Positions 35,734 to 45,645 of a stretch of 64,000 nt of DNA are shown one piece after another. The notes below the pieces were generated by a model that saw nothing but the letters and a program-made list of their open reading frames with translations, was not told the origin of the DNA and did no database searches. The first letter of the stretch is position 1; each line of letters opens with the position of its first letter. The stretch is from Candidatus Regiella endosymbiont of Tuberolachnus salignus (GTDB taxonomy: Bacteria > Pseudomonadota > Gammaproteobacteria > Enterobacterales > Enterobacteriaceae): contig NZ_OZ026542.1 in assembly GCF_964020115.1 (NCBI RefSeq), forward strand, positions 744,001 to 808,000, read 5' to 3'. The position numbers and the translations under genes were made by a program.

Positions 35734-36500
35734 AGCCGTTATGGCTGGTTATGATCACACTGGTTTGTTCGCCCCTCGCCCAGGCGGTTGATTTGGGGAC
35801 ATGGGGGGATTTATATCCGATAGCGGAGCCTGACATGCTGATGACCATTTATAACCGCCTGCACGACATGGAGCAGCGTGGTGAATTGGCCAAACAGCAG
35901 GCGGCCTTTAAACAGCGCGTGATTGAAAATAGCCTGCGGCCTGCACCGGTAACGGGGCTGACAGTAGCGCAAGAAAACAGCACGCATTATGTCGATCCCT
36001 CTTTTGTTGTCAGCCAGGATATGGCTGACCATCAAGGTTGCATTTTTGCCCATAAAGGTGAGCGGCATAACCCGCTGGAATTCGTGCCCTTTATGCAAAC
36101 GCTTTATTTTATTGACGCGGACGATCCGCGCCAAATGGCTTGGCTGAAGCAGCAAAAACCCGCCACCTCAGTGAGTAAAGTGATCTTGGTGAAGGGAGAG
36201 ATTCGTGCAAGCACTCGGACTCTCGATACCCGTATTTACTTTGACCAACAAGGGATAATGAGCCGCAAGTTTGCGCTTACTGCGGTACCGGCTCGCGTGA
36301 CGGCGTCAAAAGAGGGCAAACGTCTGCGTGTAGATACTTTTAGCAAAAGCGCGAATCTTATTGGCATGCTCAACCAATACGGGTACCTGTTGGGCGCGCA
36401 GTGCTTTGACAAGGGGTCGTTCATACCCCCCGGTGGCTTCACAAAGAACGAGTGTCACCAGCAATGTAAAACTGACCGACTAACGACAATTGAAAATTGA
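35730..36500 (+). CDS. traW: Type-F conjugation protein TraW with 3' end replaced by IS sequence
   Basis: Residues 1-~204 are TraW, a periplasmic protein needed with TraU and TrbC for pilus assembly. They comprise a signal peptide (MKPLWLVMITLVCSPLAQA), then VDLGTWGDLYPIAEPDMLM, FVPFMQTLYFIDADDPRQMA and LDTRIYFDQQG. After VDTFSK at ~36342 the frame runs into sequence that, on the other strand, encodes an IS110 transposase. The last ~50 residues are therefore chimeric and only a few native C-terminal residues are lost. Function may persist or not; traU, its partner, is missing. Confidence 0.85.
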   Translation: MKPLWLVMITLVCSPLAQAVDLGTWGDLYPIAEPDMLMTIYNRLHDMEQRGELAKQQAAFKQRVIENSLRPAPVTGLTVAQENSTHYVDPSFVVSQDMADHQGCIFAHKGERHNPLEFVPFMQTLYFIDADDPRQMAWLKQQKPATSVSKVILVKGEIRASTRTLDTRIYFDQQGIMSRKFALTAVPARVTASKEGKRLRVDTFSKSANLIGMLNQYGYLLGAQCFDKGSFIPPGGFTKNECHQQCKTDRLTTIEN

Positions 36501-36556
36501 CCCACCTGAGGAAAAATAGTCGCCTTTTTGACATAGAAATTGGCGGTGTAAATAAA

Positions 36557-38077
<1,521 letters not shown>

Positions 38078-38306
38078 TTTTTGAATGAAAAACACTCAGA
38101 GTGGGTCAATTTTATATTGCCGTTTTTACCCTGTTAGTGGGTCAAAATTCGATTGCTGTTGACACGAGTTCAACATCCCTGTTTTTTTTGATTTCTTGCA
38201 CCCCTTTTTTTATTAATGAAGGCGAGTTTGAAAGGGGAGTGACTTTATCTGAAAAGCACACATCAAGCGTTACTTTTCCAACATCAATACCAATATAGTC
38301 TCCCAT

Positions 38307-38629
38307 GTTGGTCTTTCCTTTTGTATAATCAAATTGAAAAAAATAATAGGCTTCTTCCCTACTTGTAATTCGAGGCGTCTTAAACCCTCATGACATCTGT
38401 TCGGAACCGGCTTATTCAAAATAGGATAGAGGGTCATGACTGAGGTACGCTGCTTAATCACCCTGTTCGGAGAACGACCCCTCTATCCACCTATTAAGTT
38501 GATCAAAATTAACAGGCAATTTCAATATACAAGTTCGGGATAAGCCGATTATTTTATAATGTGACGATATTTGAAGAATGCAGCGCCAATTTAGGTTTGG
38601 ATGGAGTAAGGCAGTAAGCGACGATGCCG
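38307..38629. other. Non-coding end of the IS110 fragment
   Basis: No gene recognised. This lies upstream of the IS110 transposase start at 38306 on the minus strand. In IS110-group elements this non-coding end encodes the bridge RNA, so part of it may be a remnant of one. Confidence 0.35.
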
Positions 38630-38802
38630 CCGAGTAAATTAACGATAAAAGCTGGAATAAACCCCTGGCTGACTTTTACCATCGGCTTCGTGCCAAGGGA
38701 AAGTGCGGTAAAGTGGCTATTGTTGCCGTTATGCATAAATTGGTCGCTATCGTGAGTAGCGTTTATAAACGAAAATCGCCTTGGGTTGAAAATCTTGCTT
38801 AA
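38630..38802 (+). pseudogene. IS110-family transposase C-terminal remnant
   Basis: The plus-strand frame reads INDKSWNKPLADFYHRL, then KCGKVAIVAVMHKLVAIVSS and KRKSPWVENLA before TAA at 38802. FYxRL and K-x-VAIVAVMRKL motifs are the C-terminal end of IS110/IS116/IS902 transposases. The rest is missing upstream. It is on the opposite strand to the fragment at 38306. Confidence 0.7.
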
Positions 38803-38829
38803 TTCTCTTGATTTCTAATACAGATGCTG

Positions 38830-38953
38830 AGGTTTGTTAAAAACGGCGGCTGATCGATGAAAAAAAGCGGCAGAACAAGGTGGTATAGGGGGATCAGGAT
38901 GATTTGCTGGGTATTTGCTGTCAGTAGTCAAGCCAATGATCAGTATAAGCAGA
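38830..38953 (+). pseudogene. Diverged second copy of the trbC-traN junction
   Basis: About 120 bp match the region 41128-41250 at high but incomplete identity. They carry the end of trbC (LLKTAAD-R, stop) and the overlapping start of traN (MKKSGRTRWYRGIRMICWVF). The copy breaks off after ANDQYKQNR. It is evidence of either a duplicated tra segment or a second related conjugative element. Confidence 0.85.
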
Positions 38954-39019
38954 ATAGGTTAAAAAATATACTTTTATTATTCGGCAACATGCTTATGGTT
39001 TAAAAGGCAATTCACTTTC

Positions 39020-39046
39020 AAAAAGCTGGCTTCGGTCGGCTTTTTT
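39020..39046 (+). terminator. Rho-independent terminator with UUCG tetraloop
   Basis: An A-run leads into a stem AGCTGGC-TTCG-GTCGGCT closed by T6. The stem pairs fully when two G-T pairs are allowed, has a TTCG tetraloop and reads as a terminator on either strand, strongest for plus-strand transcription. Confidence 0.75.
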
Positions 39047-39159
39047 AATACCTGAATTCCAGGATCGAGAAGATAGAAAAAACTATCGATGAATATGATC
39101 GTCTATTCACACCATAATAGTTGCTCGAATGACACCATAATTATCGGTAACTTTAGATA

Positions 39160-39785
39160 GGTAAGCCACTGGTTTGACCAGTGAGACGCTCAAGGCTAGG
39201 CCTTTAGATTTAGTGATGATGTTGTCAAAATAAGCCTGTGAGCTTGACGGTTACACAGGAGAAATGAAATGACAACATCATCGTACGAGAGTTTAAGTCA
39301 CTCAAAATGGGACTGCAAATACCATCTTATTTTTGTACGGAAGTACAGGAAGAAAATGTTATACGGTAAGATACGGCAATTTCTTGAGCCGTTATTCCAT
39401 GATTTAGGGAAGCACAGAAGTTGCAGGATACTGGAAGGACACATGGTGCAGGATCATGTCCACATGCTGATTGCGATTCCGCCAAAGTATTCAGTAGCAG
39501 AGGTTATCGGGTATATAAAGGGCAAGAGTGCAATTGCGGTAGCAAGGCAATTTGGTGGAAGAAAAAGGAATTTCAATGGAGAGCGTTTCTGGGCTCGTGG
39601 TTATGCGGTTTCCACAGTTGGTTTTGAAGAAGCGAAAATAAAAGAATACATCCGGAATCAAGAGCAACTCGATACAAAAGGGGCTGATGAGAGAGGTGAT
39701 TTTTAAAATTTAATACCAAACGTTCATGAATGGCAGCCCTAGGGGCTGCTCAAAACCGTCAAGCTCCCCGCTTTGCGGGGACGGT
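39160..39785 (+). mobile_element. IS200-family element
   Basis: Single-strand transposon hallmarks surround tnpA. A left-end hairpin (CACTGGT-TTG-ACCAGTG) lies at 39167-39183. Two right-end hairpins lie at 39733-39749 (GCAGCCC-TAG-GGGCTGC) and 39766-39780 (CCCCGC-TTT-GCGGGG). Exact ends are approximate because IS200 lacks terminal inverted repeats and target duplication. Confidence 0.75.
39269..39706 (+). CDS. tnpA: IS200 transposase TnpA (Y1 HUH)
   Basis: This 145-residue single-strand transposase carries the HUH motif in MVQDHVHMLIAIPP and the catalytic Tyr in KIKEYIRNQEQ. It also has the family start SHSKWDCKYHLIFVRKYRKK. The length is normal and the frame intact. The ribosome-binding site AGGAGAAATGAA precedes the ATG. 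Confidence 0.93.
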   Translation: MTTSSYESLSHSKWDCKYHLIFVRKYRKKMLYGKIRQFLEPLFHDLGKHRSCRILEGHMVQDHVHMLIAIPPKYSVAEVIGYIKGKSAIAVARQFGGRKRNFNGERFWARGYAVSTVGFEEAKIKEYIRNQEQLDTKGADERGDF

Positions 39786-39884
39786 ATGACTTTTCAGTAC
39801 GAGCAGATACGCTAACGTATGCATGAGAAATATCGAGTCGGCTATGGGATAAAACCAGAACGCTATTCTAAAATCGAAAGAGGG

Positions 39885-39955
39885 TGGGGCGTGCGAGGTT
39901 CAAACCTGCGACCAAAGGATGAGTGCACTTGCTCTACCAACTAAGCTAACGACCC
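39885..39955 (-). pseudogene. Degenerate tRNA-Lys-like gene
   Basis: The minus strand starts GGGTCGTTAGCTTAGTTGG and continues TAGAGCA, then GGTCGCAGGTTTGAAC and a 3' acceptor strand ACGCCCC-A. Acceptor, D and T arms follow enterobacterial tRNA-Lys(UUU). The anticodon stem does not pair (AGTGC against CTTTG) and the acceptor and T stems each have a mismatch. It is probably non-functional and may mark a former integration site. Confidence 0.7.
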
Positions 39956-39963
39956 ACATAGGA

Positions 39964-40524
39964 TCAAAAGGGCATTTTAAGGACGGTAAGAATCACACCA
40001 ACAGCAACCACTAACATACCACCGAGCTTGATGGTTGTTTGCATGCCACTCTTTTCGATATCCTTACGCATCAGGGACATTTCAGTCATGAAATCTTTGC
40101 GGACATCGGCTATCTGGGCATCAGTTTTCTCGAAACGTGCTGCCATATCTTTACGGACATCGGCTATTTGGGCATCGGTTTTCTCGAAACGTGCCTCCAT
40201 ATCTTTACGGACATCGGCTATCTGGGCATCGGTTTTCTCGAAACGTGCCTTCATATCTTTACGGACATCGGCTATCTGGGCATCGGTTTTCTCGAAGCGA
40301 AATTCCATATCCTTGCGTACATCAATAATATCACGCTTGACTTCGGCAATATCACCAGACAGCTCTTTACGCACGTCTTCAAGGTCACGTCGGGTAGCGA
40401 CATCAACAGCCTCGTGCGACTCACGAAAGATTTCTGAAAAAGCCTCAGCCTGATTAGTCGAAATCCCCGTTTTTTCAAGTTTTTTAAAAATTTTATGGGT
40501 ATCAACAAATGTAGCTTGGTTCAT
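39964..40524 (-). CDS. Repeat-containing coiled-coil membrane-anchored protein (DUF1640-like)
   Basis: This 186-residue protein starts MNQATFVDTHKIFKKLEKTG with AGGGGA eight bases upstream. The centre has four to five 18-residue repeats (DVRKDM-x-ARFEKTDAQIA), strongly coiled-coil. The C-terminus is a membrane anchor (GMLVVAVGVILTVLKMPF). The layout resembles DUF1640/CCDC90-type proteins, which are frequent in symbiont and plasmid genomes and of unclear function. The intact frame suggests it is expressed. It sits between a tRNA pseudogene and the tra operon and faces away from the latter. Confidence 0.75.
   Translation of the reverse strand: MNQATFVDTHKIFKKLEKTGISTNQAEAFSEIFRESHEAVDVATRRDLEDVRKELSGDIAEVKRDIIDVRKDMEFRFEKTDAQIADVRKDMKARFEKTDAQIADVRKDMEARFEKTDAQIADVRKDMAARFEKTDAQIADVRKDFMTEMSLMRKDIEKSGMQTTIKLGGMLVVAVGVILTVLKMPF
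40091..40310 (-). repeat. 54-bp tandem repeats in the coiled-coil gene
   Basis: About four near-identical 54-bp units encode the 18-residue repeat. Unit number could vary between strains by slippage or recombination without breaking the frame. Confidence 0.88.
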
Positions 40525-40966
40525 TGAGACGTTCCCCTTATGTGTTTGCTCTAGTTTAATCGATAAGCCCGCCAACCTGCAAAGGTTCAATGAGTAACCA
40601 CAGGGCAATCACATCAAAATTAATAACATTTGCAAAATCAAACAGTTATTTTTATTTTACGCTTCCTAAGGATATGGAAATTATTATAATAATCAATAAA
40701 TTACAATTTTGATGCGATTCCCCTGGATTAACCAAGCCTACATCACTATTTCATAACAAAACATCGTTTCACTAAGGAGCATTAATCACGTCTAAAACAA
40801 ACCTGTCCACCATCATACCTCAATGTAAGCATTATCCTCCCGGTAAAGTAGCAGGGCTCCATTTATCGTTATTATTTGTGGAGATTTTCTCATGCCAAAT
40901 GTAGTCATTATCGGATAATATCATTAAGCAACTCGTTTAGTACATAATATGTTAATTTTATTGCTA
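40525..40966. other. AT-rich region between the coiled-coil gene and trbC remnant
   Basis: No gene seen. The stretch separates the divergent coiled-coil gene from the truncated trbC and probably carries the promoter of the former near 40540-40700. The junction where trbC was cut is near 40967. Confidence 0.4.
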
Positions 40967-41161
40967 GTCAGTCCAATCGATCCGATGTCATTTCGCACCT
41001 ACGGTATCACCGCCGTACCGACACTGGTTGTCACCTGTAAGGCACATTTTGATCGTGTGTCAGGCAATATTCGCCTAACCGCGGCGCTGAAAAAGGTGGC
41101 TGAATCGAATCAATGCGCCCAAACCGCACAGGCTTTGTTAAAAACGGCGGTTGATCGATGA
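40967..41161 (+). pseudogene. trbC: 3' remnant of trbC (F-type)
   Basis: The last ~65 residues of TrbC survive: SPIDPMSFRTYGITAVPTLV, then GNIRLTAALKKVAESNQCAQ. They match the F TrbC C-terminus (YGIRSVPALVV ... GNLRVGQALEKVA). The signal peptide and N-terminal two thirds are lost. The stop overlaps the traN start (ATGA), the original operon arrangement. Confidence 0.88.
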
Positions 41162-42987
41162 AAAAAAGCGGCAGAACAGCATGGCATAGGGGGATCACGA
41201 TGATTTGCTGGGTGTTTTCCTTTACTAGTCAAGCCAATGATCAGTATAACCAGGGGGCAGATTATGCTCGTCAGGTACAAAATCAAGGTACCGCTGCCAT
41301 GCAAGCGTTTAAGCCCAATGCGGTGTTACCTTATTACACCCCAGAGGCACCGGAAAAAAACCATTACGGCGGTGTGACGTCACCAGGTGCGGATCTCGCC
41401 TTACAAGGTAATGCCGCGTTAACGGGATCGGATGTTGGCAAAGCAATTACCGCTTCTTTGCTCAATAATCCAAAAGAAAAGCTCTCAATGGAGGCGCCTT
41501 TTATCTCTGCGGGCAAAGCGGCACAAAATACCGCTGAGCAAGTGACAGACGGGCGTTTTGACGGTTGTCAGATGCAAAGCGTTTCTCACACCGAATTCAC
41601 CCAGCATGTTTGTAGCAGAGATACACGGGTTGAGCAGGCCTGTAGCCGGAAAGCTACCATCACCGGGGAGTGGACAAACCGTGTTAAGGTGGTTACGCGC
41701 TCTTACAACCTTGAAAACCTCCCTTTTTACCCTAAAAATAGAAAGGTTCACGCTGTGATCACACCTGATGTGACAGGAGACATCATCGAAGCGAGGTACC
41801 GCTATGAAAATTGGGCTAGCAATTTTGTACTGACAATAAAGCTGTTGGGAACCTCCTTTATTTACCGAACCTGGGGTAGTGCTAACGAACCATTTTGGCC
41901 AACGGTGACAAAATTGCAGGCGGGAAAGCCATTTGAAATAGTACACTCACAGTACCGCTATAATGATATGTTTTTGTTTACGATCCCTCTACCCGTCACC
42001 ATAACGCTCACCATTAAAGCGGATCATCCTGTTTTTACTCCCCGTATTGCCTGGTCAGAACACTGCCCCTTCAGCAAGTTGGAGGGGGCGTTAAGCAAAA
42101 CCGAGTGTATCGAGAAGGGGGGTGATCGCACGCTGCACAGGGAAGGCAAGGCTTATACCCTTTCCAGCGACTGCTGGGCTTATCGCGATAGCTATATCAC
42201 TCAAGCTGCGACGCACGGGACGTGCGCCGAGTATGTTAACAATTCTGCCTGCACGCTTGCTACGCGCCAATGTGACTACCGTCTTGACGGCTTTTGTCTG
42301 CACGAAAACCTGACTTATTCTTGTGAGCATAAAACCGCGCGGACAGGCATGTTATGTGGCGGCCAATTTTTTTGTCAGGATGGCCGTTGTGCTCAATCCG
42401 CGGCAGCTAAAAATACGCTGTTTCAGCAAGCGGTTGCAGAATTAGCGGCGGTGGCGGCGGCAGGCAAAGATGTCGCCACCTCAAACAGTACAGATATCAA
42501 GGCGTTTACCGGTAGGCCGCAATCGTGCAAGAAGTTTGCGGTGGGTTTTAACAACTGTTGTCAGGATACGGGTTGGGGCAATGATCTCGGTTTAGCGCAT
42601 TGCAGCAGTGAAGAAAAAGCATTAGGCCAGGCTAAAGCACGTAGGCTCACTGTGGATGTGGGTGAATATTGCAGTAAAAAAGTCCTTGGCGTATGCCTGG
42701 AAAAAAAACGCAGCTACTGCCTGTTTGACTCTACATTAGCGCAAATTGTTCAGCAGCAAGGCCGCCAATGGCAGTTAGGTATCGGATTTGGTGAGGCTAA
42801 ATCGCCAGATTGCCGCGGTATTAGTGCCAATGAATTACAACGTATTCGTTTTGATAATCTGGATTTCAGTCATTTCTATGCGGATCTGCAAAAAGGTTCA
42901 AACATTCCCGAAGATAACCCGCTTATGCAACGGGTTCAACAACACATGCAGCATCAGATTAATCGCCGTAGCACGGGAGGAAAATGA
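41158..42987 (+). CDS. traN: Mating-pair stabilisation protein TraN (F-type)
   Basis: This 609-residue outer-membrane protein contacts the recipient surface in F-type mating. F TraN is ~602 residues. Signal-like N-terminus, ANDQYNQGADYARQVQNQG, HYGGVTSPGADLALQGN and a cysteine-rich C-terminal half are conserved (FNNCCQDTGWGNDLGLAHCS, then KKVLGVCLEKKRSYCLFDS). The central part, which selects the recipient receptor in F-like plasmids, is the most diverged. The frame is intact. Confidence 0.93.
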   Translation: MKKSGRTAWHRGITMICWVFSFTSQANDQYNQGADYARQVQNQGTAAMQAFKPNAVLPYYTPEAPEKNHYGGVTSPGADLALQGNAALTGSDVGKAITASLLNNPKEKLSMEAPFISAGKAAQNTAEQVTDGRFDGCQMQSVSHTEFTQHVCSRDTRVEQACSRKATITGEWTNRVKVVTRSYNLENLPFYPKNRKVHAVITPDVTGDIIEARYRYENWASNFVLTIKLLGTSFIYRTWGSANEPFWPTVTKLQAGKPFEIVHSQYRYNDMFLFTIPLPVTITLTIKADHPVFTPRIAWSEHCPFSKLEGALSKTECIEKGGDRTLHREGKAYTLSSDCWAYRDSYITQAATHGTCAEYVNNSACTLATRQCDYRLDGFCLHENLTYSCEHKTARTGMLCGGQFFCQDGRCAQSAAAKNTLFQQAVAELAAVAAAGKDVATSNSTDIKAFTGRPQSCKKFAVGFNNCCQDTGWGNDLGLAHCSSEEKALGQAKARRLTVDVGEYCSKKVLGVCLEKKRSYCLFDSTLAQIVQQQGRQWQLGIGFGEAKSPDCRGISANELQRIRFDNLDFSHFYADLQKGSNIPEDNPLMQRVQQHMQHQINRRSTGGK

Positions 42988-43754
42988 TGCGCTGTCAAAC
43001 ATTAATTCTGTCATTAGTACTGAGCACGCTAAGTTATCCTCTATTGGCACAGATCGCTGAAATTCAACATTTTGATAGGCATACCCCGCAAGGATGGCAC
43101 TGGTATAACGAAGCACAGGACAATGAGGTTGAATTTGAGTCGAATCGCCCCCTGTTGACACCCTCTCAGCAAAAAAAGCGGTTACAGCAAGCCACCCAAG
43201 TCGCGTTGGATACGGCGATTTTATACCCGACGCCGGAGAATTTTAGGCATTACATGACATGGCAGAATTTTTGGACAGCGAAAGCCGGTGAGTTCAGTCA
43301 AATGGCGAAACAAGCGATGTTGAAATACCCCGATCTGGATTACAACCTGCAATACAGTCACTACAACGGCACAGTGAAAACCCAGTTAGCCCGTGATCGT
43401 GAAAAAGAAAAAGCAGCTATCTCAACATTGGCTTCACGTTATGGTGTGTTTTTCTTTTACCGAGGCAAGCAAGCGCTCGATGGTCAAATGGCCAGGGTGA
43501 TAAAAAATTTTGTGCAGGAAAATCGACTGGCCGTCGTTCCCGTCTCGGTAGATGGTGTGATTAACCCTGCCTTGCCGCGTAGCCGTTTGGATAGGGGTCA
43601 CAGTCGGCGTATGGGGATCGCCCATTTCCCTGCCCTATTTTTAGTCGATCCTAAAGATCAACGTTATCAGCCTCTGGCGTATGGTTTTATGACGCAAGAT
43701 GCGCTGGCGCGGCAATTTCTGGCGGTTGCCACGGGTTTTAAACCCCATTTTTAA
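42984..43754 (+). CDS. traF: Conjugative pilus assembly protein TraF (F-type)
   Basis: This 256-residue periplasmic protein has a thioredoxin-like fold but no CxxC. It has a signal peptide, GWHWYNE near 37, YMTWQNFWTAKAGEFSQMA and FFFYRGKQALDGQMARVIK. The overlap with traN is ATGA. The length matches F TraF (~247). Confidence 0.9.
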   Translation: MMRCQTLILSLVLSTLSYPLLAQIAEIQHFDRHTPQGWHWYNEAQDNEVEFESNRPLLTPSQQKKRLQQATQVALDTAILYPTPENFRHYMTWQNFWTAKAGEFSQMAKQAMLKYPDLDYNLQYSHYNGTVKTQLARDREKEKAAISTLASRYGVFFFYRGKQALDGQMARVIKNFVQENRLAVVPVSVDGVINPALPRSRLDRGHSRRMGIAHFPALFLVDPKDQRYQPLAYGFMTQDALARQFLAVATGFKPHF

Positions 43755-43767
43755 GGAAGGGATGCTA

Positions 43768-44277
43768 ATGAAATGTTTCTTGATGCTGGCTTTGTTGTTA
43801 ACCGGCGGGGTTCATGCGTCGACGTGGGATGACATTGCAGCGCTGGATGCGCTAAAAATGCAGGCGGCTCGAGAGAAAGATAAACCTGTGGTAGCCCGTT
43901 GGTTCCGTTTATCGAACGGTCGCCAGGTTAACCTGAATCACTGGAAGCTGGTGCTATTTATGCAGTCAGCTTGCGTGTATTGCCAGCATTTTGATCCGAT
44001 GCTTCGACAGTTTTCAGCCGAATCCGGCTTATCTGTTTTTCCGTACAGTTTAGATGGACAAGGTGATGCGGCTTATCCCCATGCTTTGCCCGTCCCGCCC
44101 GCGGTGATGGCTGAATTTTTTCAACAGGGCATGCCGATTGCGACACCCACCACCTTTTTAGTGAACGTGAATACGATGGAAACCTTTCCTTTAATGCAAG
44201 GGGCGGTAGATAGGCCAGGGCTGGTTGCCCGTCTGGATGACGTTTTTCAGATGGCGTTAAATAAAGGCATGAAATAA
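43768..44277 (+). CDS. trbB: Thiol-disulfide isomerase TrbB (F-type)
   Basis: This 169-residue periplasmic disulfide isomerase helps fold cysteine-rich TraN, TraU and TraH. A signal peptide (MKCFLMLALLLTGGVHA) is followed by a thioredoxin fold with active site CVYC near 69-72, and a cis-Pro region TPTTFLVNV. The start at 43768 fits AAGGAAGG seven bases upstream better than the ATG at 43762. Confidence 0.9.
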   Translation: MKCFLMLALLLTGGVHASTWDDIAALDALKMQAAREKDKPVVARWFRLSNGRQVNLNHWKLVLFMQSACVYCQHFDPMLRQFSAESGLSVFPYSLDGQGDAAYPHALPVPPAVMAEFFQQGMPIATPTTFLVNVNTMETFPLMQGAVDRPGLVARLDDVFQMALNKGMK

Positions 44278-45644
44278 TGAAATCATTAAAACAGGTATTG
44301 ATAGGGCTAACCTTATGGGTTGTGGCTACCCGCTGTGCCGTGCACGCGGATGTTAATGGTGACTTGAATGCGTTTTTTGACCAACTGGGCTTTGCCAGCA
44401 ACACCTCGATGCCGCAAGTATGGCAAGGACAGGCGGCGGGTTATGCTAGCGGCGGTTCTCTTTACATGCGCACTGCCGTTAAACAGGTGCAAATGGTTTC
44501 TATTACTGTGCCTGCGCTCAACGCCGGATGCGGGGGCATCGATGCGTATCTTGGCGCGTTTTCCCATATCAATGGGGAACAGTTACAACGCTTTGTCAAA
44601 CAAATCATGGGTAATGCGGCCGGTTACTTTTTTGATCTGGCGTTGCAAACCACGGTGCCAGAAATGAAGCAGGCCAAGGACTTTTTGCAGAAACTCGCCT
44701 CAGAGGTGAACAATACTAATATGTCCAGTTGTCAGGCGGCGCAAGGGATTGTCGGTGGACTATGGCCACGCACGGCGGTATCACAACAAAAGGTTTGCCA
44801 AGACATCGCGGGTGAGAGCCATCTTTTTGCTGACTGGGCGGCTTCGCGTCAAGGTTGCACACTGGGCGGCAGTTATAACCGCGTGACCGATAAAGCGGGT
44901 GCTTCGATGAAAGATCAGGTATTGAAAAATAAAAATCTGATGTGGCAGTCGTTAAGTAAAAACCGCCTGTTCGACAATAACAAAGAATTGAAAGAATTTG
45001 CCATGAGCTTGACGGGTACGCTGGTTTTCGACAGTCAGGGGAAAATAAAAACGCTGGTGCCGTTAACCACCAACGAAGATATTATCAAAGCGATGATGAA
45101 TGGCGGTAGCGCAAAAATTTATACTTGCGACACCCTCGATGCCTGCTTAAACCCTACCTTAACCCCTGTCTCGATCAGCCCACACCAGGCGATGAATGGG
45201 CAGGTTAAAAAGCTGTTAAGTAGCATTCAGAATAAAGCCATCACCGATACCCCACTGACGCCACAGGAAAAAGGTTTCATTGCTTCCACCGCCGTACCCG
45301 TACTGAAATACCTGGTTGATCCGCAATCCCTGGGCGTTGCCAATGCGTTGTTGTATCAGCTTTCAGACTACATCGGTTATGACATTTTGATGCAGTACAT
45401 GCAGGAGTTGATACAACAGGCACGGGTGATGTTGGGAAGCAATCACTACCCCGCGCCGGCGGTAGAGCAACTGCAAGCCAGCTTACACCAGGCCAGCCAG
45501 AATATGGCGCGGCTCCAATCTCGGGTACAGATCCAGCAGGATGCCTTGATGGTGGTTGATCGTCAAATGAGTTATATGCGTCAGCAGGTTTCTAGCCGTT
45601 TACTTAATCGTTACCAGAGTAACTACCGGTTCGGAGGCCACTAA
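44277..45644 (+). CDS. traH: Conjugative pilus assembly protein TraH (F-type)
   Basis: This 455-residue periplasmic protein of the F-type system has a signal peptide ending near VHADV. Landmarks are GGSLYMRTAVKQVQMVSIT, PALNAGCGGIDAYLGAFSHI and SSCQAAQGIVGGLWP, all in F TraH. The C-terminus is coiled-coil (QASQNMARLQSRVQIQQDAL). The start overlaps the trbB stop. Confidence 0.93.
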   Translation: MKSLKQVLIGLTLWVVATRCAVHADVNGDLNAFFDQLGFASNTSMPQVWQGQAAGYASGGSLYMRTAVKQVQMVSITVPALNAGCGGIDAYLGAFSHINGEQLQRFVKQIMGNAAGYFFDLALQTTVPEMKQAKDFLQKLASEVNNTNMSSCQAAQGIVGGLWPRTAVSQQKVCQDIAGESHLFADWAASRQGCTLGGSYNRVTDKAGASMKDQVLKNKNLMWQSLSKNRLFDNNKELKEFAMSLTGTLVFDSQGKIKTLVPLTTNEDIIKAMMNGGSAKIYTCDTLDACLNPTLTPVSISPHQAMNGQVKKLLSSIQNKAITDTPLTPQEKGFIASTAVPVLKYLVDPQSLGVANALLYQLSDYIGYDILMQYMQELIQQARVMLGSNHYPAPAVEQLQASLHQASQNMARLQSRVQIQQDALMVVDRQMSYMRQQVSSRLLNRYQSNYRFGGH

Positions 45645-45645
45645 C

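Noticed and set aside
36343-36500. Novel C-terminal domain on TraW
   Set aside because: The segment is antisense to an IS110 transposase fragment and the start of IS21; the extension is a chance fusion.
38554-38736. 60-codon minus-strand frame with a hydrophobic stretch
   Set aside because: It is antisense to an IS110 C-terminal remnant on the plus strand that matches a known family.
40028-40453. Plus-strand frames of 132-141 codons with repeats
   Set aside because: They are antisense to the coiled-coil gene; their repeats simply mirror its 54-bp DNA units.
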